The notes under the pieces are model-generated. The model made no database searches. It was not told the DNA's origin and saw only the letters and a list, made by a program, of their open reading frames with translations. The translations under genes were made by a program, and so were the position numbers. Source: Kitasatospora griseola (GTDB lineage: Bacteria > Actinomycetota > Actinomycetes > Streptomycetales > Streptomycetaceae). Taken from it: a stretch of 49,960 nucleotides of DNA. The stretch is from assembly GCF_014648555.1 (NCBI RefSeq), contig NZ_BMRI01000015.1, positions 30,240-80,199 on the forward strand, given 5' to 3'. Shown piece after piece: positions 8,578 to 17,611 of this stretch (positions within the stretch are counted from its first letter, which is position 1; each line of letters opens with the position of its first letter).

Positions 8578-9828
8578 TTGGCACGCAAGATCGGCAGCCG
8601 GTACACGGTCCACCAGGTGATCGGCCGCGGCTCGGCCGGCACGGTGTGGCTCGGCGAGGGCCCGGACGGGCCGGTGGCGGTGAAGCTGCTGCGCGAGGAC
8701 CTGGCCGCCGACCAGGTCCTGGTCGGCCGCTTCGTCCAGGAACGCACCGCCCTGACCTGCCTCGACCACCCGCGGGTGGTCGGGGTGCACGACATGGTGG
8801 TGGACGGCAGCGACCTCGCCCTGGTGATGGACCTGGTGCAGGGCACCGACCTGCGCACCCGGCTGGAGCACGACGGCGTGCTCGCCCCGCTGGTCGCCGC
8901 CTCGGTGATCGCCGACGTCGCCGACGGCCTGGCCGCCGCGCACGCCGCCGGCATCGTGCACCGCGACGTCAAGCCGGAGAACGTGCTGCTCGACCTGGCC
9001 GCCCCGCCCGGACCCGGCGGCGCCCCGCGGGCCAAGCTCACCGACTTCGGCATCGCCCGCCTGGTCGACGCCCCCCGCCGCACCCGGGCCACCCGGATCA
9101 TCGGCACCCCCGACTACCTCGCCCCCGAGATCATCGAGGGCCTGGAGCCGCGGGCCGCCGTCGACATCTACGCCCTCGCCACCGTGCTGTACGAGCTGCT
9201 CACCGGCACCACCCCGTTCGGCGGCGGCCACACCGGCGCGGTGCTGCGCCGGCACGTCACCGAGAACGTCCCCCCGGTCGAGGGGATGCCGGACGGCCTG
9301 TGGCGGATCATCTCCGAATGCCTGGCCAAGGCCCCCGCCTCCCGGCTGCGCGCCTCCGAGCTGGCCTCCCGGCTGCGCCTGCTGCTGCCCGAGCTGGCCG
9401 GCGTCGGCCCGCTCGCGGTGCCCGCCCAGCGGACCGCCACCGAGGAGGCGCCCACCCCCGGCGAGGCCGTCTACGCCGAGGCGGACTCCGGCCGCGGCAC
9501 CCACCGCCGCCGGCGCGGCCCCGCCGTCCCGCTGGTGCCCGGGCCCACCCCCGACTCCACCCGGGACACCCACACCAGCCTGCGCCGCCCGTCCGCCGGG
9601 GAGCTCGCCTCCTACGCGGAGGAGTCCCGCGCCCAGCGCACCCAGCCCGCGCCCGGCGCCCACCGGCGCACCCGGGCGCAGCAGATCCGCCGTCGCCGCA
9701 CGCTGGCCGTGCTGATCGCCGTGATCCTGCTGCTCGCGGGGGCCGCCGCCGCCTGGACGGCGTTCGCCGCCGAGCCCCCCGCGCACGCCGCGGGCGCCCT
9801 GTCCGGCACCTGGCACCCCCGGTTGTAG
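8578..9828 (+). CDS. pkaB: Ser/Thr protein kinase with C-terminal membrane segment, PkaB type
   Basis: A 416-residue kinase starting at TTG 8578, with GGAG five bases upstream. The catalytic domain (about 1-265) carries [10 protein letters not shown]36, the catalytic loop HRDVKPEN (D130) and D156 of DFG. A basic linker (THRRRRG) follows, then one membrane helix near 378-400 ([21 protein letters not shown]) and a short outside tail. It is homologous to the preceding kinase but its linker is shorter and not Gln-rich. A small intergenic hairpin and a possible own promoter separate the two genes. Substrates are unknown; the neighbouring FHA protein is a candidate. Confidence 0.85.
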   Translation: MARKIGSRYTVHQVIGRGSAGTVWLGEGPDGPVAVKLLREDLAADQVLVGRFVQERTALTCLDHPRVVGVHDMVVDGSDLALVMDLVQGTDLRTRLEHDGVLAPLVAASVIADVADGLAAAHAAGIVHRDVKPENVLLDLAAPPGPGGAPRAKLTDFGIARLVDAPRRTRATRIIGTPDYLAPEIIEGLEPRAAVDIYALATVLYELLTGTTPFGGGHTGAVLRRHVTENVPPVEGMPDGLWRIISECLAKAPASRLRASELASRLRLLLPELAGVGPLAVPAQRTATEEAPTPGEAVYAEADSGRGTHRRRRGPAVPLVPGPTPDSTRDTHTSLRRPSAGELASYAEESRAQRTQPAPGAHRRTRAQQIRRRRTLAVLIAVILLLAGAAAAWTAFAAEPPAHAAGALSGTWHPRL

Positions 9829-9850
9829 CCGAGCCCCCCCGGCGAACCAT

Positions 9851-9856
9851 TACCCT
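9851..9856 (+). promoter_or_regulatory. Leaderless-type -10 box for prfB
   Basis: TACCCT is followed by 7 nt and then the GTG chosen as the prfB start. No ribosome binding site lies in between, so a leaderless mRNA is inferred. No good -35 hexamer is visible. Confidence 0.5.
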
Positions 9857-9863
9857 TGTGGGC

Positions 9864-10967
9864 GTGGCAGCCGTCGATCCTTCCGAAGAGCTCAAGAACC
9901 TCGATTCGACCATGGCGTCGATCGAGGCCGTCCTCGACCTGGACAAGATCCGGGCCGACATCGCGACCCTGGAGGAGGAGGCAGCCGCCCCCAGCCTGTG
10001 GGACGACGTCGCGAACGCGCAGAAGATCACCAGTCGCCTCTCCTTCCTGCAGGGCGAACTGCGCAAGGTGGAGTCCCTGCGCGGCCGGGTCGAAGACCTG
10101 GGCGTCCTGTTCGAGCTCGCCGAGGCCGAGGACGACGCGGACACCCGCGTCGAGGCCGAGAACGAGCTGGAGGCCGTCAAGAAGGCCGTCGAGGAGCTGG
10201 AGGTGCGCACGCTGCTCTCCGGCGAGTACGACGCCCGTGAGGCCCTCGTCAACATCCGTGCCGAGGCGGGCGGCGTGGACGCCGCCGACTTCGCCGAGCA
10301 GCTGATGCGCATGTACCTGCGCTGGGCCGAGCGGCACGGCTACCCGACCGAGGTCTACGACACCTCGTACGCCGAAGAGGCCGGCATCAAGTCCGCGACC
10401 TTCACCGTCAAGGCCCCCTACGCCTACGGCACCCTCTCCGTCGAGCAGGGCACCCACCGCCTGGTGCGCATCTCCCCGTTCGACAACCAGGGCCGCCGGC
10501 AGACCTCCTTCGCCGGCGTCGAGGTGCTCCCCGTCGTCGAGCAGTCCGACCACGTCGACATCGACGAGGGCGACCTGCGCATCGACGTGTACCGCGCCTC
10601 CGGCCCCGGCGGCCAGGGCGTCAACACCACCGACTCCGCGGTCCGCATCACCCACATCCCCACCGGTGTGGTGGTCTCCTGCCAGAACGAGCGCTCGCAG
10701 ATCCAGAACAAGGCCTCGGCGATGAACGTCCTCCAGGCCAAGCTGCTGGAGCGGCGCCGCCAGGAGGAGCGCGCCGCGATGGACGCGCTCAAGGACAGCG
10801 GAAGCTCCTGGGGCAACCAGATGCGCTCCTACGTCCTGCACCCGTACCAGATGGTCAAGGACCTGCGCACCGAGCACGAGGTCGGCAACCCGCAGGGCGT
10901 GCTGGACGGCGACATCGACGGCTTCATCGAAGCGGGCATCCGCTGGCGCAAGCAGCGCGAGAGCTGA
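9864..10967 (+). CDS. prfB: Peptide chain release factor 2
   Basis: A 367-residue class I release factor that recognises UGA and UAA and releases the peptide from the ribosome. The tripeptide SPF (in [11 protein letters not shown]) is diagnostic for RF2 rather than RF1, and the catalytic GGQ lies in SGPGGQGVN. The reading frame is continuous: the in-frame UGA of the programmed frameshift found in many bacterial prfB genes is absent, as is usual in actinobacteria. GTG 9864 ([13 protein letters not shown]) is taken as start; GTG 9858 is two codons upstream. The absence of a ribosome binding site and a -10 box 7 nt before the start point to a leaderless transcript. A strong hairpin follows the gene. 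Confidence 0.95.
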   Translation: MAAVDPSEELKNLDSTMASIEAVLDLDKIRADIATLEEEAAAPSLWDDVANAQKITSRLSFLQGELRKVESLRGRVEDLGVLFELAEAEDDADTRVEAENELEAVKKAVEELEVRTLLSGEYDAREALVNIRAEAGGVDAADFAEQLMRMYLRWAERHGYPTEVYDTSYAEEAGIKSATFTVKAPYAYGTLSVEQGTHRLVRISPFDNQGRRQTSFAGVEVLPVVEQSDHVDIDEGDLRIDVYRASGPGGQGVNTTDSAVRITHIPTGVVVSCQNERSQIQNKASAMNVLQAKLLERRRQEERAAMDALKDSGSSWGNQMRSYVLHPYQMVKDLRTEHEVGNPQGVLDGDIDGFIEAGIRWRKQRES

Positions 10968-11010
10968 AACCGGCAGTAGCGAGCCGAAGCCGGTAGTCAC
11001 CGGCATGAAG

Positions 11011-11042
11011 AAGGGCCCCACCGCCTCGGCGGTGGGGCCCTT
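11011..11042. terminator. Bidirectional terminator after prfB
   Basis: Perfect 15-bp arms (11011-11025 and 11028-11042) with a tiny loop. It lies between prfB and a convergent small gene whose stop is at 11064, so it can end both transcripts. Confidence 0.85.
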
Positions 11043-11063
11043 CCCGTCGAACGGTCCCGGGGG

Positions 11064-11252
11064 TCAGCGCATCAGCAGTGCCAGCGCGAGCACCGCGGCG
11101 CACAGGACGGCCAGCAGCACCGTCGGGTTGAGGGTGGCGAACGGCCCGTGCTGCTCCTGCTGGAGCCGGGCGCGGTTGGCGCGACACACCGGGCAGCGGC
11201 CGTCGACGACGCGGCCGTTGCAGTTGGCGCACACCAGTTGGTCGCAGGTCAT
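11064..11252 (-). CDS. Small zinc-ribbon membrane protein
   Basis: A 62-residue protein with an N-terminal double-Cys ribbon (CANC at residues 8-11 and CPVC at 20-23) and one C-terminal membrane helix (NPTVLLAVLCAAVLALALL). It probably binds one zinc on the cytoplasmic side. A strong ribosome binding site (AAGGAGG) precedes the ATG, which supports it as a real gene. It sits alone on the minus strand between prfB and ftsE. Function unknown. Confidence 0.75.
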   Translation of the reverse strand: MTCDQLVCANCNGRVVDGRCPVCRANRARLQQEQHGPFATLNPTVLLAVLCAAVLALALLMR

Positions 11253-11489
11253 GCGTGTCCTCCTTGCTGCAGAGCCAACGTGCCGGAGGCGGCTTCGGTT
11301 CCGACTCTCCTACCACTCTGCCAGGTTCCGGACACCTGGGCCCCCGGAGGGGAAGGGTCGGCGGGCTGTGACGTAGCTCGCAATTCCGGGTCCGAACCGG
11401 AACCGAAGCACACGGAATCCCGATCGGTAGCCGTGCGGTTACTGCGGGTACGCGAGGACGTCGCGTAAGGTCACTGGCTCCGATCCACC

Positions 11490-11517
11490 TAGGATGGCCC
11501 CCGTGATGCAGCCGTGA
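11490..11517 (+). promoter_or_regulatory. ftsE promoter with a minimal upstream open frame
   Basis: The -10-like TAGGAT (11490-11495) predicts transcription near 11502-11503. The RNA would begin at or next to GTG ATG CAG CCG TGA (11503-11517), a four-codon frame whose stop overlaps the ftsE GTG (11514) by two bases. Start-proximal translation and coupling to ftsE is an inference. Confidence 0.45.
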
Positions 11518-12203
11518 TCAGATTCGACAACGTCTCCAAGACCTATCCCAAGCAGAACCGTCCGGCCCTGGACAACGTCTCGCTGGAGATCGAGAAGGGC
11601 GAGTTCGTCTTCCTGGTCGGCTCGTCCGGTTCGGGCAAGTCGACGTTCCTGCGCCTGTGCCTGCGCGAGGAGCGCCCGTCCACCGGCGCGGTGCACGTGC
11701 TCGGCAAGGACCTGGGCAAGCTCTCCAACTGGAAGGTGCCGCACATGCGGCGCCAACTGGGCACCGTCTTCCAGGACTTCCGCCTGCTGCCGAACAAGAC
11801 CGTGGGGCAGAACGTGGCGTTCGCCCTGGAGGTCATCGGCAAGCCGAAGAGCGCCATCAACAAGGTGGTGCCCGAGGTGCTCGACCTGGTCGGCCTCGGC
11901 GGCAAGGAGGAGCGGATGCCCGGCGAGCTGTCCGGCGGTGAGCAGCAGCGCGTGGCGATCGCCCGCGCGTTCGTGAACCGGCCGATGCTGCTGATCGCCG
12001 ACGAGCCGACCGGCAACCTCGACCCGCAGAACTCGGTTGGCATCATGAAGCTGCTGGACCGGATCAACCGGACCGGCACCACCGTGCTGATGGCCACTCA
12101 CGACCAGGCGATCGTCGACCAGATGCGCAAGCGCGTCATCGAGCTCGACAAGGGCCTGCTGGTTCGCGACCAGGCCCGCGGCGTCTACGGCTACCAGAGC
12201 TAG
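11514..12203 (+). CDS. ftsE: Cell-division ABC ATPase FtsE
   Basis: A 229-residue ABC ATPase with Walker [10 protein letters not shown] (K42), the Q-loop region [13 protein letters not shown] (diagnostic of FtsE), the signature [14 protein letters not shown], and Walker [14 protein letters not shown]. With FtsX it forms the membrane complex that couples ATP hydrolysis to activation of peptidoglycan hydrolases at the septum. The GTG at 11514 gives the conserved start [11 protein letters not shown]. No ribosome binding site is visible, which fits the short leader described upstream. ftsX follows after 11 bases in the same operon. Confidence 0.96.
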   Translation: MIRFDNVSKTYPKQNRPALDNVSLEIEKGEFVFLVGSSGSGKSTFLRLCLREERPSTGAVHVLGKDLGKLSNWKVPHMRRQLGTVFQDFRLLPNKTVGQNVAFALEVIGKPKSAINKVVPEVLDLVGLGGKEERMPGELSGGEQQRVAIARAFVNRPMLLIADEPTGNLDPQNSVGIMKLLDRINRTGTTVLMATHDQAIVDQMRKRVIELDKGLLVRDQARGVYGYQS

Positions 12204-12214
12204 AAGAGAGAAGC

Positions 12215-13123
12215 ATGCGCGCCCAGTTCGTTCTGTCGGAGATCGGCGTCGGTCTCCGCCGCAACCTGACCATGACGATCGCCGTCGTGGTCAGCGTCGC
12301 GCTCTCGCTCGCCCTCGCCGGTGCCTCGCTGTTGGTCCGCGACCAGGTCAACTCCATGAAGGACTACTGGTACGACAAGGTCGAGGTCAGCATCTACTTC
12401 TGCGCGAAGGCGGACCACAACTCGCCCCAGTGCGCGGCCGGAGCGGCCACCGACGACCAGATCAAGCAGGTCAAGGCCGATCTGGACAAGCTGACGCCGC
12501 TGGTGCAGAGCTCCACCTTCGAGAGCCCGCAGGAGGCGTACCAGCACTTCAAGCAGTCCAACCCGGACAACCCGCTGCTCGCGGCGGTCGGTGCGGACGC
12601 GCTGCCGGCGTCCTGGCGGGTCAAGCTCAGCGACCCGACCAAGTACGACGTGATCCAGAGCGCCTTCGCCGGCAAGCCCGGCGTGAAGTCGGTCGAGGAC
12701 CAGCGCAAGATCCTGGAGAACCTGTTCGGCCTGCTGCGCGGCCTGCAGACCGCGGCGTTCGTGATCATGGCGCTGATGCTCTGCGTGGCGCTGCTGCTGA
12801 TCGTCAACACCGTCCGCGTCTCGGCGTTCAGCCGACGGCGTGAGACCGGCATCATGCGACTGGTCGGCGCGTCCAACTTCTACGTGCAGATGCCGTTCAT
12901 CGCGGAGGCCGCGTTCGCGGCGCTGCTCGGTGCGGGGCTGGCCTCGCTGCTGCTGGTGGGCGGGCACTTCTTCATCCACGGGTGGCTGGCGAAGAAGGTG
13001 CTGTTCATCAACTTCATCGGCCTGTCCTCGGTGTTGGCGGTCATTCCGCTGCTGGTGGTGGTCGGCATGGCGATGGCCGGCATCGCCGCGTTCTTCACCC
13101 TCCGCAAGTACCTGAAGGTCTGA
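12215..13123 (+). CDS. ftsX: Cell-division protein FtsX
   Basis: A 302-residue integral membrane protein. It has an N-terminal cytoplasmic start (MRAQFVLSEIGVGLRRNLTM), the first membrane helix at about 20-40, a large extracytoplasmic domain (about 42-170) and three C-terminal helices in the FtsX fold. The outside domain contains two cysteines (CAKADHNSPQC) that could form a disulfide. FtsX transmits the FtsE ATPase signal to periplasmic or wall hydrolases. The ribosome binding site GAGAG precedes the ATG. An S41 protease gene lies directly downstream. Confidence 0.95.
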   Translation: MRAQFVLSEIGVGLRRNLTMTIAVVVSVALSLALAGASLLVRDQVNSMKDYWYDKVEVSIYFCAKADHNSPQCAAGAATDDQIKQVKADLDKLTPLVQSSTFESPQEAYQHFKQSNPDNPLLAAVGADALPASWRVKLSDPTKYDVIQSAFAGKPGVKSVEDQRKILENLFGLLRGLQTAAFVIMALMLCVALLLIVNTVRVSAFSRRRETGIMRLVGASNFYVQMPFIAEAAFAALLGAGLASLLLVGGHFFIHGWLAKKVLFINFIGLSSVLAVIPLLVVVGMAMAGIAAFFTLRKYLKV

Positions 13124-13153
13124 CGGTCCGTCGGCGGACCCGGCGGGTGGCCC

Positions 13154-13159
13154 TACACT
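13154..13159 (+). promoter_or_regulatory. Leaderless-type -10 box for the S41 protease gene
   Basis: TACACT, 7 nt, then ATG 13167, with no ribosome binding site. Confidence 0.5.
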
Positions 13160-13166
13160 CGCCGGT

Positions 13167-14276
13167 ATGCCGTCAGGACCGCGTGTACGCCAGGGGATGA
13201 CCCTCGGCCTGGTGTTCGGCGCCGTGCTGTTCGCCGGAGCCGCTTCCGGGGCCTGGGGCGAGCCGATCGGTTCGCCCCGGGCCCCGTCGTCGTCCGACGG
13301 GGCCCGCGGCGCCGACCTGTCCGGGGCGGACCTGAGCCCGCAGGAGGCCCGGCAGCTGGTCGGCGCCAGCGGCGACCGGTGGGCGGCCTACCTCAGCCCG
13401 CAGCAGTACCGGGACTTCACCGGCGGCCGCTACCCGGGCATCGGGCTGTCCCTGGACCGCGCCGCCGACGGCCCCACGGAGGTGGCCGAGGTGCTGCCCG
13501 GCTCGCCCGCCGCCCGGGCCGGGATCACCGCCGGCGAGAAGCTGGTCAGCGTGGACGGCGTCCCGGCCGACCGGCTGCCCGTGACCGAGGTGGTGTCCCG
13601 GCTGCGCGGCGGCCCGGCCGGCAGCGCGGTCGCGGTCGGCGTGCAGGGCGGCGACGGGCCGGTCCGCGAACTCAGCCTGACCCGGGCCGAACTGGCCGCC
13701 CGCGAGGTCGAGTCCGACCGTCCCCGCCCCGGGGTGGCCCGGATCGCCGTGCACGCCTTCACCGAGGGCGTGGCCGACCAGGTGCGCGCCGCCGCGGCCG
13801 GCGCCCGCGGCGTGGTGCTGGACCTGCGCGGCAACTCCGGCGGCCTGGTCGAGGAGGCCGTCGGCGTCGCCTCGGCGTTCCTCGACGGCGGCCCGGTGGC
13901 CAGCTACCAGGCGCACGGCGAGCGCCGCGAACTGACCGCCGCCCCGGGCGGCGACACCGCGGTCCCGCTGGTGGTGCTGGTCGACGGCGGCACCATGAGC
14001 GCCGCCGAACTGCTGGCCGGCGCGCTGCAGGACCGCTCCCGGGCCGTCCTGGTCGGCGGGCGCACCTTCGGCAAGGGCACCGTCCAGCAGCCCAGCCGGC
14101 TCGCCGACGGTTCGGTGGTCGAACTCACCGTCGGCCGCTACCAGACCCCGGCCGGCCGCTCCCCGGACGGCACCGGCGTCCAGCCCGACGTTCCCGCCCC
14201 CGCCGGCGACGACGACGGGACGGACGCCCTGGCGCTGAGGGTGCTGGAGGGGCTGAGTCCGACCGGCGCGCCGTAA
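13167..14276 (+). CDS. S41 family C-terminal processing protease (CtpA/Prc-like)
   Basis: A 369-residue exported protease. It has a signal or membrane anchor in the first 30 residues, a PDZ domain at about 85-175 (YPGIGLSL then [20 protein letters not shown]), and the S41 catalytic domain with nucleophile S278 in [14 protein letters not shown] and general-base K303 in TFGKGTVQQ. Such enzymes trim exported proteins. A -10 box 7 nt before the ATG suggests its own leaderless transcript, although it lies 43 nt behind ftsX. Position beside ftsEX is consistent with an envelope role, but no substrate can be named. Confidence 0.9.
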   Translation: MPSGPRVRQGMTLGLVFGAVLFAGAASGAWGEPIGSPRAPSSSDGARGADLSGADLSPQEARQLVGASGDRWAAYLSPQQYRDFTGGRYPGIGLSLDRAADGPTEVAEVLPGSPAARAGITAGEKLVSVDGVPADRLPVTEVVSRLRGGPAGSAVAVGVQGGDGPVRELSLTRAELAAREVESDRPRPGVARIAVHAFTEGVADQVRAAAAGARGVVLDLRGNSGGLVEEAVGVASAFLDGGPVASYQAHGERRELTAAPGGDTAVPLVVLVDGGTMSAAELLAGALQDRSRAVLVGGRTFGKGTVQQPSRLADGSVVELTVGRYQTPAGRSPDGTGVQPDVPAPAGDDDGTDALALRVLEGLSPTGAP

Positions 14277-14320
14277 AGGGGCTGCCGAGGCCGCCCCCGA
14301 GGTGCGAGAATGACGGAGCT

Positions 14321-14797
14321 ATGGCAAAGGAAACGGGCAAGAAGCTGGTCGCGCAGAACAAGAAGGCGCGGCACGAGTACACCATCCTCGACACCTACGA
14401 GTGCGGCATGGTGCTCACCGGAACCGAGGTCAAGTCGCTCCGCGAGGGCCGGGCCAACCTGGTCGACGGCTACGCGTACATCCAGGGCGGCGAGGCCTGG
14501 ATCGACAACGTCTTCATCCCCGAGTACACCCAGGGCACCTGGACCAACCACTCGGCCCGCCGCAAGCGGAAGCTGCTGCTGCACAAGATGGAGATCCGCA
14601 AGCTCGAGTCCAAGGCCAAGGACACCGGCCACACGCTGGTCCCGCTGTCCCTGTACTTCAAGGACGGCCGCGCCAAGCTCGAAATCGCCCTCGCCGTCGG
14701 CAAGAAGCTCTACGACAAGCGGCAGACCCTGCGCGAGCGCCAGGACCGCCGCGAGTCCGACCGCGCGGTGGCCGCGGCCCGCCGGCGGCAGGGCTGA
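14321..14797 (+). CDS. smpB: SsrA-binding protein SmpB
   Basis: A 158-residue RNA-binding protein with the family landmarks [33 protein letters not shown] and the basic tail [14 protein letters not shown]. It delivers alanyl-tmRNA to stalled ribosomes for trans-translation. The tmRNA gene itself lies 2.8 kb downstream on the same strand, separated by two esterase genes. The ATG at 14321 is the only sensible start; GGAG is just two bases upstream, so the ribosome binding site is not well spaced. Confidence 0.96.
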   Translation: MAKETGKKLVAQNKKARHEYTILDTYECGMVLTGTEVKSLREGRANLVDGYAYIQGGEAWIDNVFIPEYTQGTWTNHSARRKRKLLLHKMEIRKLESKAKDTGHTLVPLSLYFKDGRAKLEIALAVGKKLYDKRQTLRERQDRRESDRAVAAARRRQG

Positions 14798-14875
14798 CCC
14801 CGCCGCCGGGGAACGGCTGAACCGGAGTCAGGTAAACAGTACCTCCCGGTTGTACGCGGACAGTTGGCGCGACCG

Positions 14876-14881
14876 TACGAT
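14876..14881 (+). promoter_or_regulatory. Leaderless-type -10 box for the first esterase gene
   Basis: TACGAT, 6 nt, then GTG 14888; no ribosome binding site. The second esterase gene has the same arrangement. Confidence 0.5.
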
Positions 14882-14887
14882 CTGTGC

Positions 14888-16156
14888 GTGGAGATCTCAC
14901 TGCTCAGCGGCTGGCTGCCCTGGACCTTGCGGATACTGGCCCTGGTGGCGGTCGCGGCGGCGCTGGCCCGCATCAGCCCGTTCTGGCTGCGCCGCAGACT
15001 GCCCTGGGTGGTCGGCGGCTCGATCGGCCTGACGGCGCTGACCGCGCTGCTGGTCGCCCTGGTCGGCGGCGTCGACGACCCGCTGCCGTTCGGCCTGTGG
15101 TTCTGGCTGTGCTGCGCCCTGCTCGGGCTCGGCGGCCTGGCGGCGGGCCTGCGCAACTCCAGCTGGTGGAACCTGGCCGCGGTGCCGGTGGCGGCCGGGC
15201 TGTCGCTGCTGTGCGCCGCCAACTCGCTGAACATCTCCACCGGGTACTACCCGAGCGTGGACGCCGCCGTGGGCGACCTGTCGGGCGCCCCGGTGCCCCA
15301 GCAGATGAGCCTGGACGAGGCCCGCAACACCGTCGGCAAGGCGACCGAGGGCCGGGTCGTCCAGGTCGACATCCCCGCCGAGCCGAGCGGCTTCAAGCAC
15401 CGCCGCGAGCTGGTCTACCTGCCGCCGGCCTGGTTCCGCAGCAAGGTGCGGCCCAAGCTGCCCGTGCTGGAGATGATCGGCGGCCAGTACGCCGCCCCCG
15501 ACAACTGGATCCGGGCCGGCGAGGCGATCAAGACCGCCGACGAGTTCGCCGCCGCGCACAACGGCTTCGCCCCGATCCTGGTGATGGTCGACGCCACCGG
15601 AAGCTTCAAGACCGACACCGAGTGCGTCAACGGCGCCCACGGCAAGGCCGAGGACCACCTGGTCAAGGACATCCCGCAGTACATGGAGAAGACCTTCGAC
15701 ACCGCCACCGGGCCGCGTTCCTGGGGCGTGATCGGCTGGTCGATGGGCGGCACCTGCGCCGTCGACCTGGCCGTGGTCCACCCCGACGTGTTCGGCCGGT
15801 TCGTCGACATCTCCGGCGACGACGGCCCCAACGTCGGCAGCAAGCAGGTCACCATCGCCCAGCTGTACGGCGGCGACGCGGCCGCCTGGGAGGCGCACGA
15901 CCCGGCGACGGTGCTCGGCAAGGCCAAGAAGGGCGTCTACCAGAACTCCAGCGGTCTGTTCGTGGTCGGCGACCAGGAGACCGAGAAGCACCTCACCGCC
16001 GCGCAGAACCTCGACAAGGCCGCGAAGACCGCCGGCCTGGCCACCGAGGTGCGGGTCCGCCCCGGCAAGCACGACTGGCAGCTCGGCTCGCTGGCCTTCA
16101 AGGAGTCGCTGCCCTGGCTGGCCAAGGAATTCGGCCTGCCGGGCGTCACCGGCTGA
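14888..16156 (+). CDS. Membrane-anchored alpha/beta-hydrolase esterase (first of tandem pair)
   Basis: A 422-residue protein. The first ~120 residues hold four membrane helices, beginning ISLLSGWLPWTLRILALVA. The remainder is an extracytoplasmic alpha/beta-hydrolase of the esterase D/antigen 85-like family, with nucleophile S285 in GWSMGGTCAVDL and a candidate catalytic His in RPGKHDWQLG. The substrate is unknown; streptomycetes lack mycolic acids, so a mycolyltransferase role is not implied. The start is GTG 14888, with a -10 box 6 nt upstream; an in-frame ATG at 14864 would add eight residues but lies before that box. The next gene is a close paralogue, so the pair arose by tandem duplication. 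Confidence 0.85.
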   Translation: MEISLLSGWLPWTLRILALVAVAAALARISPFWLRRRLPWVVGGSIGLTALTALLVALVGGVDDPLPFGLWFWLCCALLGLGGLAAGLRNSSWWNLAAVPVAAGLSLLCAANSLNISTGYYPSVDAAVGDLSGAPVPQQMSLDEARNTVGKATEGRVVQVDIPAEPSGFKHRRELVYLPPAWFRSKVRPKLPVLEMIGGQYAAPDNWIRAGEAIKTADEFAAAHNGFAPILVMVDATGSFKTDTECVNGAHGKAEDHLVKDIPQYMEKTFDTATGPRSWGVIGWSMGGTCAVDLAVVHPDVFGRFVDISGDDGPNVGSKQVTIAQLYGGDAAAWEAHDPATVLGKAKKGVYQNSSGLFVVGDQETEKHLTAAQNLDKAAKTAGLATEVRVRPGKHDWQLGSLAFKESLPWLAKEFGLPGVTG

Positions 16157-16222
16157 CCGGCGGCACTGTCGCAGCTTCGTCACCGTCCGCCGGGCGGTCC
16201 GCACCGGGGCCGCCCGGACGCC

Positions 16223-16228
16223 TACCAT
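16223..16228 (+). promoter_or_regulatory. Leaderless-type -10 box for the second esterase gene
   Basis: TACCAT, 6 nt, then GTG 16235, mirroring the upstream paralogue. Confidence 0.5.
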
Positions 16229-16234
16229 CCCGGG

Positions 16235-17521
16235 GTGGACATCTCGCTTCTGGACGGCTGGTTCCCGTGGACGGTGCGGGCGCTCGCCGTCGCCGCGCTG
16301 CTGGCCGTGATCGGCCGCCGTGGGCGCGCCTGGTGGCAGCGGCGGCTGCCGGTGGCGGTCGCCGCGGCGGCCGGCACGGCGGCGCTGCTGGCGGTCGGGG
16401 TGCTGGAACTGTCCGGGATCACCGACCCGCTGCCGACCGCGCTGTGGATCTGGCTGGGCGTGGCGCTGCTGGCCGTCCTGGCCGTGGCGCTGGGCCGCCG
16501 CGGGGCCCGCTGGTGGCACTGGGCGGCGGCGCCCGTCGCGGTGCTGCTGGCGGTGCTGGCCGGCGCGAACACGCTGAACGCGGAGACCGGCTACTACCCG
16601 ACGCTGGGCGACGCGGTCGGCGAGCTCTCCGGCTCCCCGGTGCCCGACCAGATGAGCCTGGACCAGGCCCTGCACACCACCGGCCGCACCGGCACCGGCC
16701 GGGTGGTCGCGGTGGACGTCCCCGCCGACCCGAGCGGCTTCGCGCACCGGCAGGAGCTGGTGTACCTGCCGCCGGCCTGGTTCCGCAGCAAGGTGCGGCC
16801 CAAGCTGCCGGTGGTGGAGATGGTCGGCGGCGAGTTCGCCGCCCCCGACAACTGGGTGCGGGCCGGCAACGCGGTGAAGACCGCCGACCGGTACGCGGCC
16901 AAGCACAACGGCTTCTCCCCGGTGCTGGTGTTCGCGGACGCCACCGGCGGCTTCAAGGTCGACACCGAGTGCGTGGACGGCCCCGCCGGGAACGCCGCCG
17001 ACCACCTGGTCAAGGACCTGCCGAAGTACGTCGAGAAGACCTTCAACGCGTCCGCCGACCCGAAGAAGTGGGCGATGGCCGGCTGGTCGATGGGCGGCAC
17101 CTGCGCGATCACCCTGACCGCCGCGCACCCCGAGGTGTTCGGCCACTTCCTCGACATCTCCGGCGACCTCGGCCCGTACATCGGCGACAAGCAGCAGACC
17201 ATCGCGAAGCTGTACGGCGGCGACGCCGCCGCCTGGGCCGCCTACGACCCGCAGACCGTGCTGGCCGCGCACCGCGGCAAGTACCGGGGCGTGACCGGGA
17301 TGTTCGACGTCGGCGACCAGGAGAGCGGGCAGCTCGCGCACGCCAAGCAGCTGGAGGCGGCGGCCGGGAAGGCCGGGCTGGCCACCCACCTGAGCGTCGA
17401 GCCCGGACGCCACGCCTGGCAGTTCGCCGCGGGCGCGTTCGAACGCCAGCTGCCGTGGCTGGCCCAGCAGTTGAGCACCCCGGGGACGGTCGGGAAGAAC
17501 CCGCCGGCCGCCGCCGGTTAA
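16235..17521 (+). CDS. Membrane-anchored alpha/beta-hydrolase esterase (second of tandem pair)
   Basis: A 428-residue paralogue of the preceding gene with the same architecture: start DISLLDGWFPWTVRALAV, four N-terminal helices, then an external hydrolase domain with S285 in GWSMGGTCAITL and a candidate His in EPGRHAWQFA. Long identical blocks, such as LVYLPPAWFRSKVRPKLPV, show recent or constrained duplication, while the membrane part has diverged more. It too appears to be expressed from a leaderless promoter. It precedes the tmRNA gene by about 90 bases. Substrate unknown. Confidence 0.85.
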   Translation: MDISLLDGWFPWTVRALAVAALLAVIGRRGRAWWQRRLPVAVAAAAGTAALLAVGVLELSGITDPLPTALWIWLGVALLAVLAVALGRRGARWWHWAAAPVAVLLAVLAGANTLNAETGYYPTLGDAVGELSGSPVPDQMSLDQALHTTGRTGTGRVVAVDVPADPSGFAHRQELVYLPPAWFRSKVRPKLPVVEMVGGEFAAPDNWVRAGNAVKTADRYAAKHNGFSPVLVFADATGGFKVDTECVDGPAGNAADHLVKDLPKYVEKTFNASADPKKWAMAGWSMGGTCAITLTAAHPEVFGHFLDISGDLGPYIGDKQQTIAKLYGGDAAAWAAYDPQTVLAAHRGKYRGVTGMFDVGDQESGQLAHAKQLEAAAGKAGLATHLSVEPGRHAWQFAAGAFERQLPWLAQQLSTPGTVGKNPPAAAG

Positions 17522-17611
17522 TGCGCTGGACCCTTGACGCGCTGCCCGAGTACTATGGCAGCGCATCACCCGGAGGGCTCGTCCCGCCGGTGCTGTTTGT
17601 CAAATCAACAT

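Noticed and set aside
9864..10967. Programmed frameshift in prfB
   Set aside because: The frame is continuous with no internal TGA, and RF2 motifs are all in one frame.
14888..17521. Mycolyltransferases
   Set aside because: The fold resembles antigen 85, but the other genes point to a streptomycete, which has no mycolic acids; called esterases instead.
14897..17569. An 890-codon minus-strand open frame across both esterase genes
   Set aside because: Antisense shadow caused by GC-rich third positions; both esterase frames on the plus strand have catalytic motifs and promoters.
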